Assembly: GCF_001644645.1 (NCBI RefSeq)
Contig: NZ_CP011390.1
Location: 310,001-374,000, forward strand
From: Flavisolibacter tropicus
GTDB lineage: Bacteria; Bacteroidota; Bacteroidia; Chitinophagales; Chitinophagaceae
Reading direction: 5' to 3'
DNA: 64,000 nucleotides
Shown in pieces: positions 25,441 to 33,376 of this stretch. Positions within the stretch are counted from its first letter, which is position 1. Each line of letters opens with the position of its first letter. The notes under the pieces were generated by a model. The model saw only the letters and a program-made list of their open reading frames with translations. It was not told the origin of the DNA and made no database searches. Made by a program: the position numbers and the translations under genes.

Positions 25441-25599
25441 TTAGTCTTTTAAGAACTGATCTAACATTTCCTCTTTCCGGATTGCATGCATACATTTTTG
25501 ATAGGCTGGGTAAAATAAACCGATAACAACCAATGACAACAAAAAGGCGATTTCGTTGATACCATCGCCATACCCAACTGCCATGTCTAATACGTACAT
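25441..25599 (-). CDS. 52-aa single-span membrane protein
   Basis: A minus-strand ATG at 25599 is preceded by AGGAGGGTGAGAAAT, a strong Shine-Dalgarno that is rare in this window. The product has a short N-terminus (MYVLDMAVGYGDGINE), one hydrophobic segment (IAFLLSLVVIGLFYPAY) and a charged tail (MHAIRKEEMLDQFLKD). Both the ribosome site and the membrane-helix layout favour a real gene. No family is recognised. It lies alone between a plus-strand terminator and prfB. Confidence 0.65.
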   Translation of the reverse strand: MYVLDMAVGYGDGINEIAFLLSLVVIGLFYPAYQKCMHAIRKEEMLDQFLKD

Positions 25600-25838
25600 A
25601 TTTCTCACCCTCCTATAGTTATTATAGGCAAAAGTTTTGCCAAGGGTAGACGCATGACTACTTAAAAGGAAATAGGTTTTTTTAAGGTGGCAGATTGATC
25701 GTTATCATTATGAATGGGGCAAGTAATTGGCCATTGATCAACGTAAACTGGCTGGTTCTATCAAGCTAAATAAGTATTATGCAACTGTTAATACTACTAA
25801 TGCTTTCAAAATCCTGTATTCTGCGGTCCAAAGTATAT

Positions 25839-25846
25839 TATCTTCG
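25839..25846 (+). promoter_or_regulatory. -7-like element of prfB
   Basis: TATCTTCG differs from TAnnTTTG at one base and ends 8 bases before the prfB ATG, predicting a very short leader. Confidence 0.45.
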
Positions 25847-25854
25847 CACCCGCT

Positions 25855-26950
25855 ATGACACAAGAATATTTGAAAGATATGAGGGACCGCGTGGTTGTCC
25901 TGAGGAGGTTTCTTTGACGTCGATACCAGACGTGATAAGATTAATAATGACAAACAACTTTCCCTTTCTCCCGGTTTCTGGGATGATAATGCCCGTGCAA
26001 CCGGCATTTTAAAAGAAATTAAGCTAAATGAATTTTGGGTAAACCTCTATGAGGAGGTGGACGCGGCTGTAGAAGATTTTGCCGTACTTTTTGAATTCTG
26101 GAAAGAAGGCGAGGGTAGTGAAGAAGATGTAAAAGTGGCCTATGAGAAAGCATTAGCTACAATTGAAGAAGCTGAATTCAAGAGTACGTTGAATGAGCCA
26201 GAAGATGAGCTGCCAGCTGTTTTGCAGATCAACTCTGGTGCAGGCGGTACTGAAAGTCAGGATTGGTCAGAGATGCTATCCCGAATGTACCGAATGTATG
26301 GAGAGAAGCAGGGGTGGGGTGTAACCATTTTGGACTGGCAGGACGGCGATGGTGCTGGTATTAAAACCTGTACGTTGCAGTTTGACGGTCCATTTGCATA
26401 TGGGTTTTTGAAAGCTGAAAGTGGTGTGCATCGATTAGTACGTATATCGCCATTCGATTCCAATGCCCGTCGCCATACCTCATTTGCTTCAATCTTTGTT
26501 TATCCACTTGTGGATGACTCCATTAACATTGAAGTAAAGGAAAGTGATGTGAAGATGGAAACTGCACGAAGTGGTGGTGCCGGTGGACAGAATGTAAACA
26601 AGGTAGAGACCAAGGTATTCCTGACGCATATTCCTACAGGAATTGTTGTGGTTTGTCAAACAGAACGTTCACAAATAGGTAACCGTGAAAAGGCCATGCA
26701 GATGCTTAAAAGCCGTTTGTATGAAGAGGAGTTGCGTAAGCGTGAAGCCTTAAAGAATGCTGCCAATGCCAATAAGAAAAAGATTGAGTGGGGCTCGCAA
26801 ATCCGTAGCTATGTATTCCATCCTTATAAAATGATCAAAGACCACCGTACGGATTTTGAAGTTGGAAACGTGGGTCCTGTTATGGATGGTGATTTGGATG
26901 GTTTTATTAAAGCCTATCTGATGATGGAAAAAGAGCAGGAAGCTCAGTAA
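25855..26950 (+). CDS. prfB: Peptide chain release factor 2, programmed +1 frameshift
   Basis: RF2 recognises UGA and UAA stop codons and triggers peptide release. The first frame runs 25855-25914 (20 codons, [12 protein letters not shown] to RRFL) into an in-frame TGA at 25915. Shifting +1 continues from 25916 as [14 protein letters not shown] to the stop at 26950, for 364 aa in total. Downstream, [13 protein letters not shown] carries the stop-codon-reading SPF tripeptide, and [13 protein letters not shown] contains the GGQ peptide-release loop. The shift site CTT-TGA-C with upstream AGGAGG is the classical autoregulatory signal: slow UGA termination at low RF2 raises RF2 synthesis. Confidence 0.97.
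25903..25918 (+). promoter_or_regulatory. RF2 recoding site (SD-like AGGAGG, then CTTTGAC)
   Basis: AGGAGG (25903-25908) is separated by TTT from CTT TGA C (25912-25918), the same 3-base spacing as in E. coli prfB. The internal Shine-Dalgarno pairs with 16S rRNA to promote the +1 shift at CTT. Confidence 0.95.
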
Positions 26951-27044
26951 TTTGAATTAGCTATTTGAATACTATTATTTAAGATTAAAACCTGACACCT
27001 CCTTCAGGATATCAGTATTCCCCAATAGGGGTTGGAGGTTGCAT

Positions 27045-28688
27045 ATGAACCAAGGTTATTTTTCATACCCAATGCCAGTAAACGAGCCGGTTTACAGTTA
27101 TGGACCCGGAACAGCTGAAAGAGCAGCGTTAACGAAAACTCTAGCAGAATTAAAAGGTCAGTTAGCAGATATTCCAATGTATATTGGAAAAGAAGAAGTT
27201 CGTACTGGTAAACTGCAGCCTATATTTCCTCCACATGAAATTGCTCATAAATTAGGTCACTTTCATGCAGGAGATGAATCGCATGTTCGTCAGGCAATTG
27301 ATGCAGCTTTAGCGGCAAAAGAAAGCTGGGCAAATATGACTTGGGAGAGCCGTGCCAATATCTTCCTTCGTGCAGCAGACCTGATCGCTACAAAGTATCG
27401 TTATCATATGAACGGTACCACTATGTTGGGGCAAAGTAAGAATGCCTTCCAAGCGGAGATCGATAGCGCTTGTGAACTGATTGACTTCTTACGATTCAAT
27501 GTACACTTTTTAAGCGAGATCTATAAGCAACAACCTATCAGTGGACCTGGGATGCACAACCGTACGGAATGGCGTCCATTAGAAGGCTTTGTGCTGGCTA
27601 TTACGCCGTTTAATTTCACAGCTATTGGTGGAAACCTGCCAACATCTGCTGCAATGTGCGGTAATGTAGTTGTTTGGAAACCATCTAACTCCCAGATATA
27701 CTCTGCGCAGATGTTTATGCGCATATTAAAAGAGGCAGGCTTACCTGACGGTGTAATCAACCTGATTTATGTAGATGGTCCAACTATTGGTAATGTTTGT
27801 TTCAATCATCCTGATTTTGCGGGTGTACACTTTACTGGTTCAACTGGCGTTTTTAACCAAATGTGGGAAACCATTGGTAAGAATGTTGCCAACTATAAAA
27901 GTTATCCGCGTATTGTAGGCGAAACAGGTGGCAAAGACTTTGTCATTGCTCACAATTCTGCTGATCCTGCAGTAGTAGCAACAGCCTTATTACGTGGTGC
28001 ATTTGAATACCAGGGTCAAAAATGCTCTGCTGCTTCTCGTGCCTATATACCAGCGAGCATGGCCGATAAAGTGCGTAGTCTGTTAGCCGAAGGTATAGAC
28101 AGTTTTAAAATGGGAATTGTAGATGAATTTGGAAACTTTATTAATGCGGTGATTGACGAGAAAAGCTTTGATAAGATCACTAAGCATATTGAAGAGGCAA
28201 AGAATGGAGAAGGGGTAAAAATCATTGCTGGCGGCAATTTCGATAAGTCAAAAGGTTATTTTATTCAACCTACTGTAATTGAGACGACTGATCCAATGTA
28301 CGTTACCATGTGTAAAGAATTGTTTGGGCCTGTTCTGACCATGTTTGTATATGATGACAATGATTTTGAAAAGGCGCTGGAGTTAGTGGATAAAACTTCA
28401 CCTTATGCATTAACAGGTGCTATCATTGCAAATGACAGAAAAGCTGTAGAACTGGCTAGCTATAAGTTGCGTAATGCGGCTGGTAACTTCTATATCAACG
28501 ATAAACCTACAGGTGCTGTAGTTGGTCAACAACCATTTGGAGGTGCTAGAGCTTCTGGTACTAATGATAAAGCTGGTTCAATGATCAACTTGTATCGTTG
28601 GTTGAGTGCTCGTACTGTTAAAGAAACATTCAATCCACCCACCGATTACCGCTATGCGTTTTTGAAAGGAGAGAGTGAGGGAATCTAA
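27045..28688 (+). CDS. pruA: 1-pyrroline-5-carboxylate (L-glutamate gamma-semialdehyde) dehydrogenase
   Basis: This enzyme oxidises glutamate semialdehyde to glutamate, the second step of proline breakdown. From the ATG at 27045 (GGAGG six bases before it) the protein has 547 aa. The NAD-binding GSTGVFNQMWETIG lies around residue 265. The catalytic Glu lies in VGETGGKDF and the nucleophile Cys in GQKCSAASRAYIP. The C-terminal AVVGQQPFGGARASGTNDK is typical of the P5CDH branch. It is a stand-alone enzyme, not fused to proline dehydrogenase, as in most Bacteroidota. A terminator follows. Confidence 0.95.
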   Translation: MNQGYFSYPMPVNEPVYSYGPGTAERAALTKTLAELKGQLADIPMYIGKEEVRTGKLQPIFPPHEIAHKLGHFHAGDESHVRQAIDAALAAKESWANMTWESRANIFLRAADLIATKYRYHMNGTTMLGQSKNAFQAEIDSACELIDFLRFNVHFLSEIYKQQPISGPGMHNRTEWRPLEGFVLAITPFNFTAIGGNLPTSAAMCGNVVVWKPSNSQIYSAQMFMRILKEAGLPDGVINLIYVDGPTIGNVCFNHPDFAGVHFTGSTGVFNQMWETIGKNVANYKSYPRIVGETGGKDFVIAHNSADPAVVATALLRGAFEYQGQKCSAASRAYIPASMADKVRSLLAEGIDSFKMGIVDEFGNFINAVIDEKSFDKITKHIEEAKNGEGVKIIAGGNFDKSKGYFIQPTVIETTDPMYVTMCKELFGPVLTMFVYDDNDFEKALELVDKTSPYALTGAIIANDRKAVELASYKLRNAAGNFYINDKPTGAVVGQQPFGGARASGTNDKAGSMINLYRWLSARTVKETFNPPTDYRYAFLKGESEGI

Positions 28689-28720
28689 ATAATACCACAG
28701 TTTTCTAAACAATTAGATAT

Positions 28721-28753
28721 AAAAGCCTGGCAATTAATATTGCCAGGCTTTTT
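28721..28753 (+). terminator. Terminator after pruA
   Basis: AAAGCCTGGCAA pairs with TTGCCAGGCTTT around a 6-base loop and ends in a T-run. Confidence 0.9.
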
Positions 28754-28780
28754 GTTGTGTTCTTACTAGTTGAATAAACG

Positions 28781-28809
28781 AAAAGCGCCCTGCATTGCAG
28801 GGCGCTTTT
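28781..28809. terminator. Terminator for the minus-strand barrel gene
   Basis: AAAAGCGCCCTGCA and TGCAGGGCGCTTTT face each other across one base. With A/T-runs on both sides it can work both ways; it lies 20 bases after the stop codon of the gene at 28830. Confidence 0.88.
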
Positions 28810-28829
28810 ATAATTAAATAAGGTTAAAC

Positions 28830-29393
28830 TTATTTTTTTGCATTTCCTAAGCTAAGACGGAAACCGAAGTTAAGTCCGATTGTGTTAAAACGGTTATCAA
28901 TACCTTCTCCACCTTGAGAGTTGTATGCTAAAGTAGCATCGATTGCAATCTTTTCATTTAACCAGAAAGCAGGACCTGCTTGGATGGTAAATTCGTTGAT
29001 ACCGTTCGCGTTATCAGCTAAGGCGCTTTTGCGAGTACCAAAGCCATAGCTTGCATCAGCAAAAATGTTGATTTTCTTAGAAGTTGGTTTTAAGAAGTAG
29101 TATCTCAAGAATGGGGCAGCAGTGAAGTCTGTTGAACCTTCATCTGCACCTTTCATTTTACTTGTAGATAAGTCTAAACGCAAACCACCTGCAAAGTTAT
29201 CAGCAAAGAAATAACCAGCGTCAGGAGCAATGTTGAAACTCGTAATACGAGTGTCATTGTCGGCATCAGCTACTTTGCTAGTTGCAAATAATGCATTGCT
29301 ACCAGCACCTACAGTCCATTTACCTTTTTCAGTTTGTGCAAAGACTGCAGAACCTGCAACTACAAGAGCCAGAGAGAATAAAACTTTTTTCAT
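28830..29393 (-). CDS. Outer membrane beta-barrel protein
   Basis: From the ATG at 29393 the protein is 187 aa. It has a signal peptide ending AGSAVFAQ, then eight or so amphipathic strands (FADNFAGGLRLDLSTSK, PFLRYYFLK, NIFADASYGFGTRK) and a final strand TIGLNFGFRLSLG. This is the layout of small OmpX/OmpW-like barrels of Bacteroidota. A longer frame to 29447 has no signal peptide at its start. A perfect -7 element TACCTTTG sits at 29422-29429 on the minus strand. It heads a set of five barrel genes. Confidence 0.85.
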   Translation of the reverse strand: MKKVLFSLALVVAGSAVFAQTEKGKWTVGAGSNALFATSKVADADNDTRITSFNIAPDAGYFFADNFAGGLRLDLSTSKMKGADEGSTDFTAAPFLRYYFLKPTSKKINIFADASYGFGTRKSALADNANGINEFTIQAGPAFWLNEKIAIDATLAYNSQGGEGIDNRFNTIGLNFGFRLSLGNAKK

Positions 29394-29637
29394 AAGATTT
29401 ATGTTTTGTTTTTTGTCGCCGCAAAGGTAGAAAGCTCTCTGTTTCAAACATTCTGAAAATATTTTTTTGTGGATCTATCTGGAATGAATAGTGGAAAAGT
29501 GGGAATGAATTGTAGTAATGTTTGTATAGGTTGTAACAGGTAGGCACATGTGAAAAGTCGACATATTTAACCGCTTGTTTATTAGTGATAATTGACGTTT
29601 CTTGTGCCTTCATTTAAACCAAACTAAACTTCGACTT

Positions 29638-30180
29638 ATGAAGAAAGTACTTATGTTATGCGCATTTGTAATGTGCGTTTGTTTCGCTAATGCTCAGAAC
29701 GGTCAGAATGTTATCAAAGTAAATCCAGTAGGTTTTCTTTTTGGCGCAGGAAGCGTTGCTTATGAAAGAGCGCTAGGTGCAAAGAGCTCTTTTGTAATTG
29801 CTCCTCAGTTCGGCGGTTTCAAATTTGGCGGTGTAAAGTATAGCTCATTAGGATTAGGTGCTCAATACCGCGCTTATTTCTCAAAATCTAAATCTGCACC
29901 AGAAGGTTTTTATGCTGCGCCAAACGTCAATTTCGTTAGCGGTAAAATCAAATATGATGGCTTTGATGAAGAGTCAGCAAAGGATAAATTTACTTCATTT
30001 GGTATTGGTGCATTAGCTGGAAACCAATGGATATTCAATAGCGGTTTTGTTATTGATTTGAATGCCGGTTTCTCTTATCAATCATTCAAATACAAGAATG
30101 ACGAAAATGTAAATGGTTTCAATTTAAAAGGCAACGGTGTTTTCCCTCGCGTTGGTTTTGCCATTGGTTATAATTTCTAA
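29638..30180 (+). CDS. Outer membrane beta-barrel protein
   Basis: From the ATG at 29638 the product is 180 aa with a signal peptide MKKVLMLCAFVMCVCFANAQ. The mature chain has alternating aromatic/hydrophobic strands (FKVYS-like stretches such as FVIAPQFGGFKFGGVKYSS and AQYRAYFSK) and ends in RVGFAIGYNF, the C-terminal aromatic typical of barrels. DUF3575-like small porins have this shape. It is divergent from the barrel gene at 28830 and is followed by its own terminator. Confidence 0.82.
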   Translation: MKKVLMLCAFVMCVCFANAQNGQNVIKVNPVGFLFGAGSVAYERALGAKSSFVIAPQFGGFKFGGVKYSSLGLGAQYRAYFSKSKSAPEGFYAAPNVNFVSGKIKYDGFDEESAKDKFTSFGIGALAGNQWIFNSGFVIDLNAGFSYQSFKYKNDENVNGFNLKGNGVFPRVGFAIGYNF

Positions 30181-30197
30181 TTCAAGTATTCGTATAC

Positions 30198-30230
30198 AAA
30201 AAAAGGCTGCAAGTATTTGCAGCCTTTTTT
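30198..30230 (+). terminator. Terminator after barrel gene 2
   Basis: AAAAAGGCTGCAA pairs with TTGCAGCCTTTTT across a 4-base loop. Confidence 0.9.
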
Positions 30231-30458
30231 ATTTGAAGAATGATAACTCCAATTTGATAAATTAATTATCAATAAAATAATTTATCTGAATAATTAAACT
30301 GTAGTGATTATTTAAACAATCAATAATGAAATAGTAAACTTACGTTGCAGCTTAAACGTATATATACTTTTAATTCTAGCTTTTATATATGATATTTTGT
30401 TTAATGTGTTGAGTGGATTAATCTTGTAAACATTTTTAAACCAATCTAATTTACTCTT

Positions 30459-31022
30459 ATGAAAAAAGTGTTTTTAATCGGTGCCTTCATGGCCGGTGCT
30501 TTCTTCTCTAATGCACAAACTTTCAAACCATTTAAAGTTGACCTTGCTGCTGGATATGCTGTGCCGAGTGGAAAAGGCAGTAAAGGTGGTGTTGTATTAG
30601 CGATCGAGCCAAAGTATGCAATCAATGATAACATCTCTCTTGGTCTGAGAATGGAAGCCGCAATTACTGCTCGTGGTTATGTAGCTTCAAATGGTCAAGA
30701 AGTTAGCGGAGATGTAAAAGCTAGCGCTTCTTACTTAGCTACAGGCGATTATTATTTCAATACAAATAAGTTTCGTCCGTTTGCAGGTCTGGGTGTTGGT
30801 ATTTACAGCCTTGCGAGTGCTTCTGTAGATATGATTGATGAAGAAGCAACAGCGCTAGATGCAGGTACTAAATTTGGAGCTGCTCCAAGGGCAGGTTTTG
30901 AATTTGGTCATTTCCGTACAGCTCTTGAATATAACATTGTTGGTAAATCAGGTGATATCAACAACAACTATTTCAGCGTTAAGTTGGGCTTCTTTATTGG
31001 TGGTGGAAGATTAAGCAAGTAA
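30459..31022 (+). CDS. Outer membrane beta-barrel protein
   Basis: The 187-aa protein has a signal peptide MKKVFLIGAFMAGAFFSNAQ and a small barrel. Strands include ISLGLRMEAAITARGY, FRPFAGLGVGIYSLASAS and the last strand NNYFSVKLGFFIGGGR. It resembles the OmpW-like or DUF3575-like group. About 220 bases of AT-rich DNA upstream without a gene probably hold its promoter. Its own terminator follows, so expression can be separate from its neighbours. Confidence 0.82.
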   Translation: MKKVFLIGAFMAGAFFSNAQTFKPFKVDLAAGYAVPSGKGSKGGVVLAIEPKYAINDNISLGLRMEAAITARGYVASNGQEVSGDVKASASYLATGDYYFNTNKFRPFAGLGVGIYSLASASVDMIDEEATALDAGTKFGAAPRAGFEFGHFRTALEYNIVGKSGDINNNYFSVKLGFFIGGGRLSK

Positions 31023-31041
31023 TACATTAATTATTCAATAC

Positions 31042-31075
31042 AAAAAAGGGCTGCAATATTTGTAGCCCTTTTTTT
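31042..31075 (+). terminator. Terminator after barrel gene 3
   Basis: AAAAAAGGGCTGCAA pairs with the TTTGTAGCCCTTTTTTT region (one G-T pair). Confidence 0.88.
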
Positions 31076-31263
31076 GTATACTCAAATGCAGTTAAGCTTA
31101 ACCATAATCAATATTTCTGCTTTTATGTTATTGTTATTAAACTATCAGTTATCCACATTCCTGATCTGTTTCTCTTACTCTTTTCTACATTATTTTACTT
31201 AATTGCCCTGCTCCCCAAAAAAAGCGGCCTTCTTTTTGTAATGGTGTGGAAAAGAGTTCATAT

Positions 31264-31857
31264 ATGAAAAAACTAACCTTGTTATTAGGCGCGGCTTTAT
31301 TAACCTGTACCACCATCTTTGCGCAATCAACACCAAAATTATTTATTAAGGCTGGTGCTAATCTGGCTGATCTAAAATTAGAAGGAGTAGACAATAGTGC
31401 TACAGATATGAGGATAGGCTTTCATGGAGGCTTAGGTGCTCATTTTCACCTGGCTCCAGAGTGGGCATTACAGCCAGAGTTATTATACTCTCAAGAAGGC
31501 GCTAAGATTGAAAATGATAAAGTAAAACTGGACTATATCAATATACCACTTATGCTTCAGTATATGTTTGATAATGGCTTCAGAGTAGAGGCAGGTCCAC
31601 AATTTGGATTTTTGGTAAATTCAAAATATGAGTTTGAAAATGGTAGTGAAAGAAATCTGGATGAACAATATAAGACTCCTAATGTTGGGATGGGCTTTGG
31701 AGTGAATTATCTTTCTTATTCAGGATTGGGTGTTGGTGCCCGTTATAACTTAGGCTTAAGCAATATTGGAGAAGGATCAACTGATATTAAAACACGCACT
31801 TTGCAGTTAAGTTTATTCTACATGTTAGATCCTCGGCATAAGGCGAAATCAAGATAA
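31264..31857 (+). CDS. PorT-like porin family protein
   Basis: From the ATG at 31264 the product is 197 aa with signal peptide MKKLTLLLGAALLTCTTIFA. The mature chain follows the outer-membrane protein beta-barrel (PF13568-type) plan, with FIKAGANLADLKLEG, LQPELLYSQEGAKI, LDYINIPLMLQYMF and VEAGPQFGFLV. The same series of motifs is found in the next gene. A putative upstream in-frame ATG at 31246 would place residues before the signal peptide and is rejected. Confidence 0.88.
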   Translation: MKKLTLLLGAALLTCTTIFAQSTPKLFIKAGANLADLKLEGVDNSATDMRIGFHGGLGAHFHLAPEWALQPELLYSQEGAKIENDKVKLDYINIPLMLQYMFDNGFRVEAGPQFGFLVNSKYEFENGSERNLDEQYKTPNVGMGFGVNYLSYSGLGVGARYNLGLSNIGEGSTDIKTRTLQLSLFYMLDPRHKAKSR

Positions 31858-31886
31858 CATAAATTAAATAGTTCACAGTTTATTCA

Positions 31887-31915
31887 CGGCCGCAAATTTT
31901 GCGGCCTTCTTTTTG
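31887..31915 (+). terminator. Terminator after barrel gene 4
   Basis: GGCCGCAAA pairs with TTTGCGGCC and is followed by TTCTTTTT. Confidence 0.88.
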
Positions 31916-31948
31916 TAAATAAACACGTAACGAAAAATTTATAGTGAT

Positions 31949-32638
31949 ATGAAAAAGATTAGTTTGTTTGCATTAGCGGTTGCTGCAGGATTTTCGGGTA
32001 TGGCTCAAAGTCAGGATATAAAGCTTAGAACGGAAATGTCAGTTCAAACACGTTTTGGTTTACGCGGAGGCGTTAGTCTATCAGCTTTAGAATTAGATGA
32101 CGAATATAACGGTACTACATACGACATGTCAAAGAAAACCACATTTCATGCGGGCGCTTTTGTAAATATTCCGGTAAGTAGTATGTTTCGCGTTCAGCCT
32201 GAAATCAGCTATTATGGTGGCGGTAGTAAAGTTCATGGAAACTTAATTTCAAATCCGCTGACTACTTCTGGTACTGGAAATTATGAACTTGATTTTCACT
32301 ATATAGGTCTTCCTGTAATGTTTCAATTGCAAACACCAGGTGGCTTTTTTGTAGAAGCTGGTCCACAGGGGGCATTCTTAATTAAGGGTGAAGAGGAAGT
32401 TACTAATGGAGCTAAAACCGATTTAAAAGAAAAAAAGCTGGTTAGAAAGCTGGATTTTGGCGCAGCTGGAGGTATTGGTTATCTTTCTAGAATTGGATTA
32501 GGTGTCAATGCTCGTTATTATCATGGTCTGTCTAATGTATTTAACAGTGATAATGCCCCTGAAGGCACAGGAGATAGAGAAATTAGTACCAGAAGCGTAC
32601 AACTTGGATTAGTTTATCATTTTGGTGCGAATAAATAA
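31949..32638 (+). CDS. PorT-like porin family protein
   Basis: The 229-aa protein starts with a signal peptide (MKKISLFALAVAAGFSGMAQ). It shows the same barrel pattern as the preceding gene: FGLRGGVSLSALELDD, VQPEISYYGGGSKV, HYIGLPVMFQLQ, VEAGPQGAFLI and GLGVNARYYHGLSNV. The close parallel to the gene at 31264 indicates a tandem duplication followed by divergence. PF13568 barrels are of mostly unknown substrate. A terminator follows. Confidence 0.88.
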   Translation: MKKISLFALAVAAGFSGMAQSQDIKLRTEMSVQTRFGLRGGVSLSALELDDEYNGTTYDMSKKTTFHAGAFVNIPVSSMFRVQPEISYYGGGSKVHGNLISNPLTTSGTGNYELDFHYIGLPVMFQLQTPGGFFVEAGPQGAFLIKGEEEVTNGAKTDLKEKKLVRKLDFGAAGGIGYLSRIGLGVNARYYHGLSNVFNSDNAPEGTGDREISTRSVQLGLVYHFGANK

Positions 32639-32657
32639 AGAGATCTTTATTTGTCTT

Positions 32658-32682
32658 GGGCCGGTTTTATACCGGCCTTTTT
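32658..32682 (+). terminator. Terminator after barrel gene 5
   Basis: GGCCGG pairs with CCGGCC over a 7-base loop and is followed by TTTTT. It overlaps the 5' end of an open frame that leads into pyrR, which argues against a pyrR start this far upstream. Confidence 0.85.
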
Positions 32683-32736
32683 CATGTTTACATATACTAT
32701 AGCTTAAAGTTTTACTTTTATAGCAAAATTGTTCCG

Positions 32737-33264
32737 TTGAAAACAGTCCTGACGCAGCAGCAAATATCATTGACCATTAAACGCCTGGCTAATCAACTAT
32801 TAGAAAATCATGTGGATTTTCAGAATACCGTTTTAATTGGTATTCAACCAAGAGGTATTGCGCTGTCTGACCGAATTGTAGAGGAGTTGAAGAAAGAACC
32901 ATTGCTCAATCTACTTTACGGTAAGCTGGATATTACATTTTATAGAGATGATCTGAGAAATGGGATTCATGTTCCCAATCATACCGATATTCCTTTTTCT
33001 GTAGAAGGTAAAAACGTTGTTCTGCTTGATGATGTTTTATATACAGGTAGGACAATTAGAGCTGCATTGGATGCTTTAATGGACTTTGGAAGACCAAACA
33101 AAGTTGAATTACTGGTTCTGATCGACCGCCGTTATAGTCGTCAATTGCCTATTCAGCCAGATTATGTAGGTAAATCTATTGACTCCATAATTTCTCAAAA
33201 GGTAAAAGTGCTTTGGAAAGAAAAAGAGGGAAGAGACGAAGTGGTTTTGCTGGACGATAATTAA
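32737..33264 (+). CDS. pyrR: PyrR-type phosphoribosyltransferase / pyr operon regulator
   Basis: The protein contains the PRPP-binding loop VVLLDDVLYTGRTIRAALDA and the PyrR signatures LIGIQPRGIALSDRIV and ELLVLIDRRYSRQLPI. I place the start at the TTG at 32737 (KTVLTQQQISLTIKRLA), giving 175 aa, the usual PyrR length. The open frame further upstream has no ATG and overlaps a terminator. PyrR binds pyr mRNA in Firmicutes and has weak uracil phosphoribosyltransferase activity; whether it regulates RNA here is unknown. pyrB follows 112 bases later. Confidence 0.9.
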   Translation: MKTVLTQQQISLTIKRLANQLLENHVDFQNTVLIGIQPRGIALSDRIVEELKKEPLLNLLYGKLDITFYRDDLRNGIHVPNHTDIPFSVEGKNVVLLDDVLYTGRTIRAALDALMDFGRPNKVELLVLIDRRYSRQLPIQPDYVGKSIDSIISQKVKVLWKEKEGRDEVVLLDDN

Positions 33265-33361
33265 ATAGGCTTGTACACTGTGGATTTAACTGAATTTGAG
33301 CTTTAAAATAGTTATAACAGGCGCTTAATCATTTCTTTTTAATCAACTTATTGGTTTACCC

Positions 33362-33369
33362 TATCTTTG
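33362..33369 (+). promoter_or_regulatory. -7 element immediately before pyrB
   Basis: TATCTTTG matches TAnnTTTG exactly and ends 7 bases before the pyrB ATG, so transcription from here would be leaderless or nearly so. A T-rich CTTTTT at 33335-33340 is the only -33 candidate. Confidence 0.55.
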
Positions 33370-33376
33370 ATTTTTA

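Noticed and set aside
26057..26950. Release factor 2 as a truncated 297-aa protein starting at 26057
   Set aside because: The correct upstream part is present in another frame ending in the CTTTGAC recoding site, so the gene is full length with a programmed frameshift rather than truncated.
32656..32736. N-terminal extension of pyrR
   Set aside because: The extension has no ATG, passes through a terminator hairpin and lacks similarity to PyrR.
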